The notes under the pieces are model-generated. The model was not told the DNA's origin and did no database searches. It saw nothing but the letters and a program-made list of their open reading frames with translations. Of a stretch of DNA of 8,672 nucleotides, positions 1-6,118 are shown in pieces. Each line of letters begins with the position of its first letter. Position 1 is the stretch's first letter. This DNA comes from an uncultured Faecalibacterium sp. GTDB lineage: Bacteria; Bacillota; Clostridia; Oscillospirales; Ruminococcaceae. Made by a program: the position numbers and the translations under genes. The DNA is taken from positions 1 to 8,672 of the forward strand of contig CAKTFD010000095.1 in NCBI GenBank assembly GCA_934553285.1, in the 5' to 3' direction.

Positions 1-401
1 TCGTTGGCGCTGACGATGAGCATGGCGTTCAGCAGGTCGATGCGGCGCACGGTCTCGCCGATGCGCAGCCCCATGGTGGTGCCGTTGGCGTTCTGGATAT
101 CCTTAAACTCCTGGGTCAGGTCGGTGGGTACGGTCACCTCACCGTTCAGGTCCTTGCCGCTTTCCACCAGCAGCAGGGCGGTCATCAGCTTGGTCAGGCT
201 GGCAATGTAGCGCTGCTGGTCAGCGTTCTGGCTCAGGATGGTCTTGCCGGTATCCGCATTGAACAGGTATACCGCCTCGGTCTCGGCGGCGGTCTGGATG
301 GGCATGGGGTATGCCGCAAATACCGGCACCGCTGCCGAAATTGCAACTGCCAGTGTGAGCACCAGCGCCGCCACCCGGCGGCAGAACGTGTTGTAAAGCA
401 T
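1..401 (-). CDS. Serine-type D-Ala-D-Ala carboxypeptidase, N-terminal part (cut by window edge)
   Basis: This is the first 133 codons of a secreted penicillin-binding-protein-type carboxypeptidase (peptidase S11 family), which trims the terminal D-Ala from peptidoglycan stem peptides. The ATG at 401-399 is chosen because AGGGGG lies 7 nt upstream. Residues 2-30 form a signal peptide: Arg8-Arg9, a hydrophobic core, then an AxA-like end near residue 30. The catalytic SxxK motif is SLTK, residues 68-71. The window ends inside the second motif, where S-A-N is visible, so the KTG motif lies outside. By hand count about 60% of these 133 residues match the next gene upstream (492-1391), with no gap, so the two are tandem paralogues. 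It follows that gene by 90 bases in the same direction and may be co-transcribed. The family assignment is secure; which sub-type (DacF-like or other) is not. Confidence 0.9.
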   Translation of the reverse strand, partial: MLYNTFCRRVAALVLTLAVAISAAVPVFAAYPMPIQTAAETEAVYLFNADTGKTILSQNADQQRYIASLTKLMTALLLVESGKDLNGEVTVPTDLTQEFKDIQNANGTTMGLRIGETVRRIDLLNAMLIVSAN

Positions 402-491
402 GAGCGTACCCCCTAATCAACTTCCCGGCTGCGCGCCGGATCTATAAGCTATAGCATATCACAGATGCCGGCAAAAGAGAACCGGCTTTTT

Positions 492-1391
492 TCAGGCAGC
501 CGCCTGCGGCTCCGGGCAGCCCGCAAAGGCCCAGTCCAGGATGGCTGCGGCCTCGGCATAGATGTTCTGCCGGTCTGAGCCAAGGATGACCAGCCCATAA
601 ATGGCATCGCCCTGCTGGGCGGCAGTCACATAGCAGCGGCCTGCCCTTGTGGTAAACCCGGTCTTCATGCCATGGATATAGGCACGGTAGCAGCTGTCTT
701 CCGGGTCCAGCATTTTATTGGTGGAGCGGATGCTGCGGGCCGCGTGCAGGTTTGTGGCCGGGATCTCATACTGCAGGGTATCGGCGATCTGCCGGTAAAG
801 TTCGTATTGCGCGCAGACCAGCGCGATCTTTGCCATATCCTGTGCGGTGGAAACATTGCCAGCATCGTACAGGCCATGCGGGCAGGAGAACCGGGTGCCG
901 GTGCAGCCCAGCTGCGCCGCCCGGGCATTCATCTGCTGCACAAAGGCCGGTATGCTGCCCGCCACATCCCACGCGATGACACTGGCGGCATCGTTGGCGC
1001 TGCACACCAGCAGCGCATACAGCAGATCGATGCGGCGGAGCTGTTCGCCCGCCGCCAGCAGGATGGTGCTGCCGTTCTGGCTGCGGATCGTGCGGAACTC
1101 CTCCGTCAGGTCAGCGGGCACCGTAACGCTCTCGTTCAGGTCCTTGCCGCTTTCCAGCAGCAGCAGGGCGGTCATCATCTTGGTCAGGCTGGCCACACAG
1201 CGCTGCTGCCCCGCGTTCTGGTCCAGCAGCACCTCGCCGGTGACGGCATTGAACAGATAGATGCTTTCCTCTGCATTCGCCGTCCGGATCGGCATGGCGT
1301 ACACCGCGCCGCCCGGCAATGCCAGAACCACAGCCAGTGCCAGCGTGAGCATCCATGCCGCAGCACGGCGGCAGGTCCTATAAAGATCCAT
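492..1391 (-). CDS. Serine-type D-Ala-D-Ala carboxypeptidase (peptidase S11), complete
   Basis: This 299-residue exported D,D-carboxypeptidase removes the terminal D-Ala of peptidoglycan side chains outside the membrane. All three family motifs are visible: SLTK at 68-71 (nucleophile Ser68, base Lys71), S-A-N at 131-133, and K-T-G at 243-245 followed by FT. A signal peptide covers about residues 1-32, with Arg8-Arg9, a Leu/Ala-rich core and V-Y-A before the likely cleavage site. The protein ends about 45 residues after the KTG strand. It therefore lacks the C-terminal beta domain and amphipathic membrane anchor of PBP5-type enzymes, and may be released or held by its signal sequence. The start ATG at 1391-1389 has AGGGAGAAG just upstream. 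It diverges from the gene at 1509 across 117 bases and precedes its paralogue at 401. A duplicated pair suggests separate regulation or substrate preference, which is inference. Confidence 0.93.
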   Translation of the reverse strand: MDLYRTCRRAAAWMLTLALAVVLALPGGAVYAMPIRTANAEESIYLFNAVTGEVLLDQNAGQQRCVASLTKMMTALLLLESGKDLNESVTVPADLTEEFRTIRSQNGSTILLAAGEQLRRIDLLYALLVCSANDAASVIAWDVAGSIPAFVQQMNARAAQLGCTGTRFSCPHGLYDAGNVSTAQDMAKIALVCAQYELYRQIADTLQYEIPATNLHAARSIRSTNKMLDPEDSCYRAYIHGMKTGFTTRAGRCYVTAAQQGDAIYGLVILGSDRQNIYAEAAAILDWAFAGCPEPQAAA

Positions 1392-1437
1392 GAACTTCTC
1401 CCTTGATGATAAAGCAGCAGCTTGCTAAAATAGAAAC

Positions 1438-1450
1438 GACGGATCCCGTC
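1438..1450. promoter_or_regulatory. Imperfect palindrome between divergent genes
   Basis: GACGG and CCGTC flank a 3-base centre in the 117-base gap between the divergent carboxypeptidase and gamma-carbonic-anhydrase-like genes. Such a position suits an operator serving both directions. I found no convincing -35/-10 pair for either gene here, so the role is a guess. Confidence 0.2.
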
Positions 1451-1508
1451 TTTATAAAGCATACCATAAACCAGCCAAAAGAAAAAGGGTGAAAGGTGGT
1501 TTTTAACA

Positions 1509-2027
1509 ATGTTCTTGTCTTTTTGTGGAAAAATGCCCCGCGATGAAGGCGCTGCCTTTGTTGCCCCCAACGCTACCGTGCAGGGGGATGTAGTCCTAAA
1601 GCCCGGCTCTACCGTATGGTACGGCGCAGTGCTCCGGGGCGATGACGGCACCCTGATCATCGGCGAAAACAGCAATGTGCAGGATAACGCCGTGCTCCAC
1701 TGCGATGTGGGCGGCAGTGTGATATTGGGCAAAAACGTTACGGTAGGGCACAGCGCCCTGGTGCACGGGTGCACCGTGGGGGACGGCAGCCTGGTCGGGA
1801 TGCACGCCACCCTGCTGAACCACTGCGTGGTGGGCAAAAACTGCATCATCGGGGCCGGGGCGCTGGTGCCGGAGGGCATGGTGATCCCGGACGGCTCGGT
1901 AGCAGTGGGCGTGCCAGCCCGGGTCGTCAAGCAGGTAAGCGCGGCACAGATCGAGGCCAACCTGCACAACGCCGCCCACTACGTGACACATGGCAAACTG
2001 CACGCAGAACAGTTGAAAAAAGGGTAA
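1509..2027 (+). CDS. Gamma-carbonic anhydrase family protein (left-handed beta-helix)
   Basis: This cytoplasmic 172-residue protein consists of hexapeptide repeats ([IV]-G-x-x-x-x type) from about residue 18 to 136, which fold into a left-handed beta-helix, plus a short C-terminal helix. The family-typical blocks are present: YGAVLRGDD (38-46), NVQDNAVLH (56-64) and VTVGHSALVHGC (77-88). The three presumed metal-ligand histidines are His64, His81 and His86; Arg43, Gln58 and Asp60 are also at conserved places. Members are trimers with Zn or Fe at subunit interfaces. Only some have proven CO2 hydratase activity, and the PaaY/YrdA-like branch often has other or unknown roles. The ATG at 1509 has AAGGTGG 9 nt upstream, and the N-terminal F-x-G-K-x-P matches the usual family start, so the later Met9 is less likely. 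Position 99 is His in a stretch usually reading G-M-G-A. It stands alone, diverging from the carboxypeptidase gene. Confidence 0.9.
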   Translation: MFLSFCGKMPRDEGAAFVAPNATVQGDVVLKPGSTVWYGAVLRGDDGTLIIGENSNVQDNAVLHCDVGGSVILGKNVTVGHSALVHGCTVGDGSLVGMHATLLNHCVVGKNCIIGAGALVPEGMVIPDGSVAVGVPARVVKQVSAAQIEANLHNAAHYVTHGKLHAEQLKKG

Positions 2028-2046
2028 TAAAATGGCCCTGTGGCAC

Positions 2047-2073
2047 AAAGTTTCAGGAACTTTCTTGTTTTTT
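2047..2073 (+). terminator. Weak intrinsic terminator after the gamma-carbonic-anhydrase-like gene
   Basis: AAAGTT pairs with AACTTT across a 5-base loop, followed by CTTG and six T. It lies 20 bases after the stop codon at 2025-2027. The stem is only 6 bp and AT-rich, so termination may be partial. Confidence 0.4.
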
Positions 2074-2085
2074 CACAAAATTGTA

Positions 2086-2114
2086 ATGACTTTTCGTTCA
2101 AAATAGGGTATACT
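2086..2114 (+). promoter_or_regulatory. Promoter of small RNA copy 1
   Basis: The -35 element ATGACT (4/6 to TTGACA) and the -10 element TATACT (5/6 to TATAAT) are separated by exactly 17 bases. Copy 2 has the same layout (ATGAAA, 17 bases, TATACT) on the opposite strand at 6660-6688. The predicted start is near 2121. No gene starts downstream; a terminator follows instead. Confidence 0.7.
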
Positions 2115-2120
2115 GTATCT

Positions 2121-2244
2121 TGCAGGGAGCGTGGGGCCGCAACCACCTCCCCGCACATGATTCCTCCTCACACCAAAGCAATACCCCAAACAAGAGACCC
2201 CTCCGGTGTACCGCAAGCGCCGGAGGGGTTTCTTGTTGTTTTTT
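2121..2244 (+). ncRNA. Candidate trans-acting small RNA, copy 1
   Basis: A transcript of about 120 nt is predicted between the promoter at 2086-2114 and the terminator ending at 2244. It begins with a hairpin: GGGAG (2125-2129) pairs with CTCCC (2147-2151), and GTGG (2131-2134) with CCAC (2143-2146), leaving the loop GGCCGCAA. Then comes a linker (2152-2188), apparently unpaired, that contains CATGATTCCTCCTCACACC, and finally the terminator hairpin. The linker core is complementary to a whole ribosome binding site (GGAGGA, short spacer, AUG). Copy 2 at 6536-6653 keeps the stem with compensatory changes, the loop, a 22-nt linker block without mismatch, and the CCGGTG and CCGCAA elements of the terminator hairpin. 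It is not a leader, because the next gene (holB) converges on it. I do not recognise a named RNA family; 6S RNA, tmRNA, SRP RNA and RNase P signatures are absent. Confidence 0.7.
2189..2244 (+). terminator. Strong intrinsic terminator of small RNA copy 1
   Basis: An 18-bp stem pairs 2189-2206 with 2220-2237, with one G-U pair. It can extend by two more pairs (2207-2208 with 2218-2219) and is followed by G and six T (2239-2244). The T-run overlaps the last base of the convergent holB stop codon (2244-2246). The hairpin may also stop holB transcription, but there is no clear T-run on that strand. Confidence 0.88.
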
Positions 2245-3215
2245 CAGGTGCAGAGCGTCCGCAGCTTTGCCGCAAACACCGAGAGCACGATCTTGGGGTT
2301 TACCTGCGCACCCAGCCGCTGGATGGCCGCATCGGCCAGGCGCAGCGCCTGCCGCGCCTGTGCGCCCTGTACCGGGGCCTGGGCGCTGCTGCGCAGCCCC
2401 GCCGCCGCTACGGCGCGAAAATCCGTAAGCAGCGCTGCTGCGCCGGCCTTATCCTTCTCGCAGGAAGAAAGCAGCACCGCCGCTGCGTAGCTGTCCCGGG
2501 CGGCAGCGGCACGGGCAAGGTCCAGCGCCTTTTCCACCTGCGCGGTGCGGGCCTCGTCCCGTGCAACGGCCAGCACCGTGCCGATATGGCCATCAAACAG
2601 CGCACTGTACAGCGCCGCCGCCTGCGGCTCCACCCCCTGTGCCACACAGTAGCGGGTGCAGTCTGCCGGGGACACCGGTGCCACCGCAAAGCTGATGCAG
2701 CGGCTGCGGATGGTGGGCAGCACACCGGCCAGAGAATCGGCCGTGAGCAGGAACAGTACCCCCTCCGGCGGCTCTTCCATCACCTTCAGCAGGGCGTTGG
2801 CGGATTCCTCGTTCATGCGCTCCACATGGTACAGCAGCACGGCGCGTCCCTCGGCAGAAAGGCTGGTGTTAAAGATCTCGCTGCGCATGGCGGTGACCTG
2901 GCCTACCAGGTACCTGCCGCCGCTGCCCATACCGGTGACCGAGATGGCCTCCCGCACGATACCGGTCTCCACCATGCCGCTGTCGCGCTTACCGGCCTTG
3001 GCTACAGCACGGCAGCATTCGCCCCGCACAAGCGCCTCGGCGGCAGCGCCGCCCGCCGGATAAAGGTAATCGGCGGCAATGCAGCGGGCCGCAAAGCCGG
3101 TGCCAAGGCCAGCTTCGCCCACCAGCAGGATGCTATGGGTCAGCCGCCGGGATGCCAGCATCTGCTGTACACTGGTCTTTAGTTCTGTATTGCCTTCCAT
3201 GCGGTTCAGCATCAT
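2244..3215 (-). CDS. holB: DNA polymerase III subunit delta' (clamp loader)
   Basis: This 323-residue AAA+-fold protein is the delta' subunit, which with delta and tau/gamma loads the beta sliding clamp during replication. Diagnostic features are the ALLKVMEEPP block (141-150), typical of the delta'/gamma family, and the S-R-C motif at 171-173 after T-I-R, which contacts the neighbouring subunit's ATP site. The Walker A position reads GEAGLGTG (33-40) and lacks the Lys needed for nucleotide binding, as expected for a non-catalytic delta'. The zinc-module region keeps only Cys67-Cys68. A helical C-terminal collar domain spans about 190-323. The start is the ATG at 3215, with AAGGAG 10 nt upstream; the next codon is also ATG and could serve. 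It follows the rhomboid-like gene by 41 bases and is probably co-transcribed with it. Its stop overlaps the terminator of the convergent small RNA. Confidence 0.88.
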   Translation of the reverse strand: MMLNRMEGNTELKTSVQQMLASRRLTHSILLVGEAGLGTGFAARCIAADYLYPAGGAAAEALVRGECCRAVAKAGKRDSGMVETGIVREAISVTGMGSGGRYLVGQVTAMRSEIFNTSLSAEGRAVLLYHVERMNEESANALLKVMEEPPEGVLFLLTADSLAGVLPTIRSRCISFAVAPVSPADCTRYCVAQGVEPQAAALYSALFDGHIGTVLAVARDEARTAQVEKALDLARAAAARDSYAAAVLLSSCEKDKAGAAALLTDFRAVAAAGLRSSAQAPVQGAQARQALRLADAAIQRLGAQVNPKIVLSVFAAKLRTLCT

Positions 3216-3256
3216 GGCAGGTGTGCTCCTTTGCTGTAAAAGATGATGAACTTTTC

Positions 3257-3901
3257 TTACCTGCGGTTCTTACGCTTCCACTGTTCGCGGCGTACCCAGG
3301 CGCGGATGGAACGGTAGGCCATGGGGCCGAAGAACAGCCAGACGTTGAGCATGGCAAGCAGATAGTCCAGCTTGCCGGGCAGGGAAGCCGCCAGAAAGCT
3401 GAACACCCACATCACTGCCGCAAAAAAGCCGAAATACTTTACCCGGATGGGGATAACGAAGAACAGCAGCACCTGTACCTCCGGGTAGAGCATGGCAAAA
3501 GCCAGCAGCAGCGAGAGGGACAGGCAGTAGGTGCTGGCGGTCACGCCCGTAAGCAGGCAGCCCAGCACCGTGCCCAGAATGCCGGACAGCAGATATACCG
3601 TGTAGCGGAAATCGCCCCACTCCCGCTCCAGCGCCGTGCCGATGAACCAGGTAAAATAGATGCCCAGCACGGCACTGAGGATGCTGCCGCCGGAAAAGGG
3701 GATGAATACAAAGGTCAATATGCGCCAGAGCTGCCCCTGCAGCAGCAGATAGCGGTTCAGCCCCAGCCAGAGGGTGATGGTGCTGTTGACAAACAGCTCG
3801 ATGGCCAGCACTAAGATCTGCCCGGCCACCAGAATGTTGGTCAGGTTGGGGATGCCGTAGCGGCCAAATCTGCGTTCCAGCTTGTTCAGCCAGTTGTTCA
3901 T
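3257..3901 (-). CDS. Rhomboid-like multi-pass membrane protein lacking a visible catalytic dyad
   Basis: This 214-residue integral membrane protein has about six hydrophobic segments (roughly residues 25-45, 55-75, 80-95, 105-125, 130-150 and 155-190) and a basic C-terminal tail ending KRKNRR. The order of segments and the block LYPEVQVLLFFVIPIRVKYFG-like (about 138-158) resemble rhomboid/derlin-type proteins. However, the usual G-x-S-G serine motif and partner His are not present: the corresponding stretch reads G-V-T-A-S-T-Y. It is therefore more likely a pseudoprotease or membrane scaffold than a protease. The ATG at 3901-3899 is chosen over the longer reading frame (to 4033) because GGAGG lies 8 nt upstream and a promoter (3951-3979) sits inside the longer version. 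It precedes holB by 41 bases. Its function is unknown. Confidence 0.8.
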   Translation of the reverse strand: MNNWLNKLERRFGRYGIPNLTNILVAGQILVLAIELFVNSTITLWLGLNRYLLLQGQLWRILTFVFIPFSGGSILSAVLGIYFTWFIGTALEREWGDFRYTVYLLSGILGTVLGCLLTGVTASTYCLSLSLLLAFAMLYPEVQVLLFFVIPIRVKYFGFFAAVMWVFSFLAASLPGKLDYLLAMLNVWLFFGPMAYRSIRAWVRREQWKRKNRR

Positions 3902-3950
3902 GTGTTTCGCCTCCGTTGCGGGATGCCCCGCCAGTTTTGATCTTGCTTCT

Positions 3951-3979
3951 ATTTTACCATGACCTGCCACCGCATTCAA
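3951..3979 (-). promoter_or_regulatory. Promoter of the rhomboid-like gene and holB
   Basis: On the minus strand TTGAAT (-35) is followed after 17 bases by TAAAAT (-10), which is preceded by TG at the extended -10 position. The predicted start near 3945 gives a 5' leader of about 44 nt to the ATG at 3901. This supports the shorter start of that gene. Confidence 0.6.
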
Positions 3980-4103
3980 GAAAATCCACACGGAAGCCGC
4001 CGTGGCGTGGAAAAACCGGGCAAAGCACAGCATTCATGCGGGTTTTCAGTCCTAAAATGACAACTAGAAATTGTATGGAGTTTCCTCTCTGGCATGAACT
4101 TTT

Positions 4104-4192
4104 CACTTTTTCCACCGGGTTTTCCACCGTTTTTGTGAAAAAGCGGCGCAGTTTCCAACGATGTTTTCCACTTTTTCCACCGGGTTTTCCAC
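4104..4192 (+). repeat. 24-bp perfect direct repeat, two copies
   Basis: Positions 4104-4127 and 4169-4192 are identical over 24 bases, with starts 65 bases apart. Each unit contains two TTTTCCAC elements separated by CGGG. The second copy also forms a hairpin: TCCACCGG (4176-4183) pairs with CCGGTGGA (4195-4202), with TTTTCCACA in the loop. No T-run follows on either strand, so it is not a terminator. Confidence 0.85.
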
Positions 4193-4255
4193 ATCCGGTG
4201 GAGAGCCAGCCTATACACGGCGTAATGGAAGCCGCCGTATTCTGGAAGTTTCTGG

Positions 4256-4320
4256 GTAAAAATGTGGGCATTTTGCCTTTTATAAAAAAGAAAGGCGAAG
4301 GCTTTTCTTTTATTTTTACA
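4256..4320. other. AT-rich segment with alternative hairpins between the two repeat groups
   Basis: Bases 4281-4320 are about 75% A+T in a G+C-rich background. AAAGGC (4291-4296) can pair either upstream with GCCTTT (4275-4280) or downstream with GCTTTT from 4301. The downstream hairpin (4286-4296 with 4301-4311) is followed by ATTTTT and could be a weak plus-strand terminator. Its place between the two TTTTCCAC groups recalls an unwinding element, but nothing in the sequence proves that. Confidence 0.4.
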
Positions 4321-4376
4321 GTTTGCTCCGGCATACGGCTTTGCATTTTTCCAAACTGGAATCTGCCGGGCGGCAG

Positions 4377-4445
4377 TTTTCCACAAGCCGCCGGGGTTAA
4401 AACCACCTTGTGGAAAAGCGGATAAAAACGGTGGTTTTCCACAAG
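4377..4445. repeat. Inverted TTTTCCACAAG repeats
   Basis: TTTTCCACAAG lies at 4377-4387 and 4435-4445, and its inverse CTTGTGGAAAA at 4407-4417. The inverted copy could pair with either neighbour. A second perfect inverted repeat, AAAACCACC (4399-4407) with GGTGGTTTT (4430-4438), is interleaved with it. The 11-base identity is longer than a bare DnaA-type 9-mer. Confidence 0.8.
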
Positions 4446-4482
4446 ATCGGTTTTCCCCCGCAGGGGGCAGCCGCCCACCCGC

Positions 4483-4524
4483 AAAAACGCAATGCCGGGC
4501 GGTCCGCAGACAGCCCGGCATTGC
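4483..4524 (-). terminator. Strong intrinsic terminator of mgtE
   Basis: A perfect 12-bp stem (4489-4500 with 4513-4524) and a 12-base loop are followed on the minus strand by G and five T (4487-4483). It lies 20 bases after the mgtE stop codon. Confidence 0.93.
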
Positions 4525-4543
4525 TCGGTCAACACGCTGTTGG

Positions 4544-6118
4544 TTACATCATATTGCGGAACACCAGCTGTGCGATCTGGAAATACAGGATCAGGCTGCA
4601 GGCATCCACGATGGTGGTGATGAAGGGGGTAGCCATGATGGCAGGGTCGGCCCCCAGCTTTTTGGCAGCCAGCGGCAGCATACCGCCCACCAGCTTTGCC
4701 AGAATGACGCTGAAAAACAGCGAAACACTGACCACGATGGCGTAGCCCATCACGTTGGCATAGTGGCCGGGGAACATGTAGGTGTACATCAGGTAGATGC
4801 GCAGGCCGTTTACAAGGCCCAGCACCGCGCCCACGATGGCAGATACGCGCAGCTCCTTGCCCAGGACCCTTAAAATATCGGCGGGTTCTACCTCGCCCAG
4901 GGCCAGACCGCGGACCATCAGGGTGCTGATCTGGTTGCCGCAGTTACCGGCGGTATCCATCAGCATGGGCATAAAGGACACCAGCAGCGGCAGGCTGACA
5001 AAGGCTTCCTCGTAATGGGTGGTGACCATGCCGGTAAAGGTGGCGGACAGCATCAAGATCAGCAGCCAGGGGATACGCTGCTTGGCGTGGGTCCACACAC
5101 TGGTGCCAAAATAGGTGGTAGCCTCGTCTGCAGGGATGATGGCGGCCATCTTCTGCATATCCTCGGTGCTCTCATCGGTCAGGACGTCGATCGCGTCATC
5201 GATGGTGATGATACCCACAAACATGCCCTCGTTATCCAGTACAGGCATGGCGGTAAAATCGTAGCGCTGCATCTCGCGGGCCACAAACTCCTGGTCATCC
5301 GTGACCTTTACGGTGACCACGTTATCCTCCATGATCTCGGCAATGGAGGTGTGTGGGTCGGCCAGCAGCAGACTACGGGCCGATACAACGCCCTGCAGGC
5401 GGTTGCTCTCCACCACGTAGCAGGTATACACGGTCTCGGCGTTCTCGCCCTGCTTGCGAATGGCGGCAAATGCCTGCTCCACCGTCATATCCTTGCGCAG
5501 GCGGATGTACTCCGGGGTCATCAGGCTGCCGGCAGAGCTTTCCGGGTAGTTCAGCAGCTTATTCAGGCTCTCGCGGGTCTGCCGGGAGGATTTTTCCAGC
5601 ACGCGCTTGACCACACCTGCGGGCATATCTTCCAGCAGGTCTGCCGCATCGTCCAGGCTCATCTCCTCGATGGCGCTTACCAGCTCTACATCCGAAAAAG
5701 CGTTTACCAGGTCATCCCGGGCCTCGTCCGACATATAGGCAAAGGCCTCGGTGGCAACTTCCTTTTTCAGCAGGCGGAACACCACCAGACGGTTGTTCTC
5801 GTCCAGCTCTTCCAGCAGCTCGGCCAGGTCAGCGGGCTGCTCTTCCTCGGTGACCTCGCGCAGCTTGACATACTGCTTTTTGATCAGCAGTTTCAGCAGG
5901 CGGCTCTTGGTCAGCATCTCGGGGTTGGCCTTGACTTCTTCATCCCGGGCTTCCTCTTTTTCCGCCTCCCGCATGTCCTGTTTCAGGTCCTCGGTGGCCT
6001 CCTCGTTCAGGTCCCGGGCCAGTTTTTGGCGCACCTCGGCGGGGATATCCGCAGGCAGCTCCTGCACCGGCAGGTTCTGCTCCACACTGTTTTCCAACTT
6101 CTTTTCTTCCATATCCAT
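4544..6118 (-). CDS. mgtE: Magnesium transporter MgtE
   Basis: This 524-residue protein is an inner-membrane Mg2+-selective channel gated by cytoplasmic Mg2+. The order is an acidic N-terminal extension (1-65), the MgtE N domain of helical repeats (about 70-195, with LLEELDENNR and DDAADLLEDMP), two CBS domains (about 198-330, starting LMTPEYIRLR), a plug helix, and five membrane segments (about 350-524). Pore-region signatures are PMLMDTAGNCGNQ (384-396) and DPAIMATPFITTIVD (491-505); Asp505 is at the place of the ion-selectivity Asp. The ATG at 6118-6116 is chosen because GAGGAGG (6132-6126) lies 7 nt upstream. The frame runs further upstream without family-like sequence. It is transcribed alone, from the promoter at 6465-6493 to the terminator at 4483-4524. 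Its leader of about 340 nt contains a terminator-like element and a possible upstream ORF, so attenuation is likely. Confidence 0.95.
   Translation of the reverse strand: MDMEEKKLENSVEQNLPVQELPADIPAEVRQKLARDLNEEATEDLKQDMREAEKEEARDEEVKANPEMLTKSRLLKLLIKKQYVKLREVTEEEQPADLAELLEELDENNRLVVFRLLKKEVATEAFAYMSDEARDDLVNAFSDVELVSAIEEMSLDDAADLLEDMPAGVVKRVLEKSSRQTRESLNKLLNYPESSAGSLMTPEYIRLRKDMTVEQAFAAIRKQGENAETVYTCYVVESNRLQGVVSARSLLLADPHTSIAEIMEDNVVTVKVTDDQEFVAREMQRYDFTAMPVLDNEGMFVGIITIDDAIDVLTDESTEDMQKMAAIIPADEATTYFGTSVWTHAKQRIPWLLILMLSATFTGMVTTHYEEAFVSLPLLVSFMPMLMDTAGNCGNQISTLMVRGLALGEVEPADILRVLGKELRVSAIVGAVLGLVNGLRIYLMYTYMFPGHYANVMGYAIVVSVSLFFSVILAKLVGGMLPLAAKKLGADPAIMATPFITTIVDACSLILYFQIAQLVFRNMM

Larger units (their letters stand above)
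4007..4442. repeat. Cluster of nine TTTTCCAC elements (DnaA-box-like) in a non-coding region
   Basis: The 8-mer TTTTCCAC occurs on the plus strand at 4108, 4120, 4164, 4173, 4185, 4377 and 4435, and on the minus strand at 4007-4014 and 4410-4417. Four of them extend to TTTTCCACA (4185-4193, 4377-4385, 4409-4417 minus, 4435-4443), one base from the DnaA box TTATCCACA. The surrounding 3980-4482 stretch has no credible gene: its longest frames have no fitting ribosome site and are rich in translated repeats. Two groups (4108-4193 and 4377-4443) flank an AT-rich segment at about 4256-4320. Nine copies in 436 bases is far above chance for an 8-mer. Binding by DnaA is a hypothesis; another regulator or a genome-wide extragenic repeat would also fit. 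Confidence 0.75.

Noticed and set aside
467..492. Hairpin GCCGG/CCGGC followed by six T just after the carboxypeptidase gene at 492-1391.
   Set aside because: The T-run is on the plus strand and no plus-strand gene ends here. For the minus-strand gene the order is wrong (A-run before the stem), so it is not that gene's terminator.
3902..4033. N-terminal extension of the rhomboid-like protein to an ATG at 4033.
   Set aside because: It has no ribosome site, the added 44 residues do not look like the family, and a good promoter lies within it. The ATG at 3901 has GGAGG at proper spacing.
3954..4535. Long minus-strand and plus-strand frames across the TTTTCCAC region.
   Set aside because: They have no ribosome sites, they run through a strong terminator or a promoter, and their peptides are translations of the repeats. 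The region is better read as non-coding.
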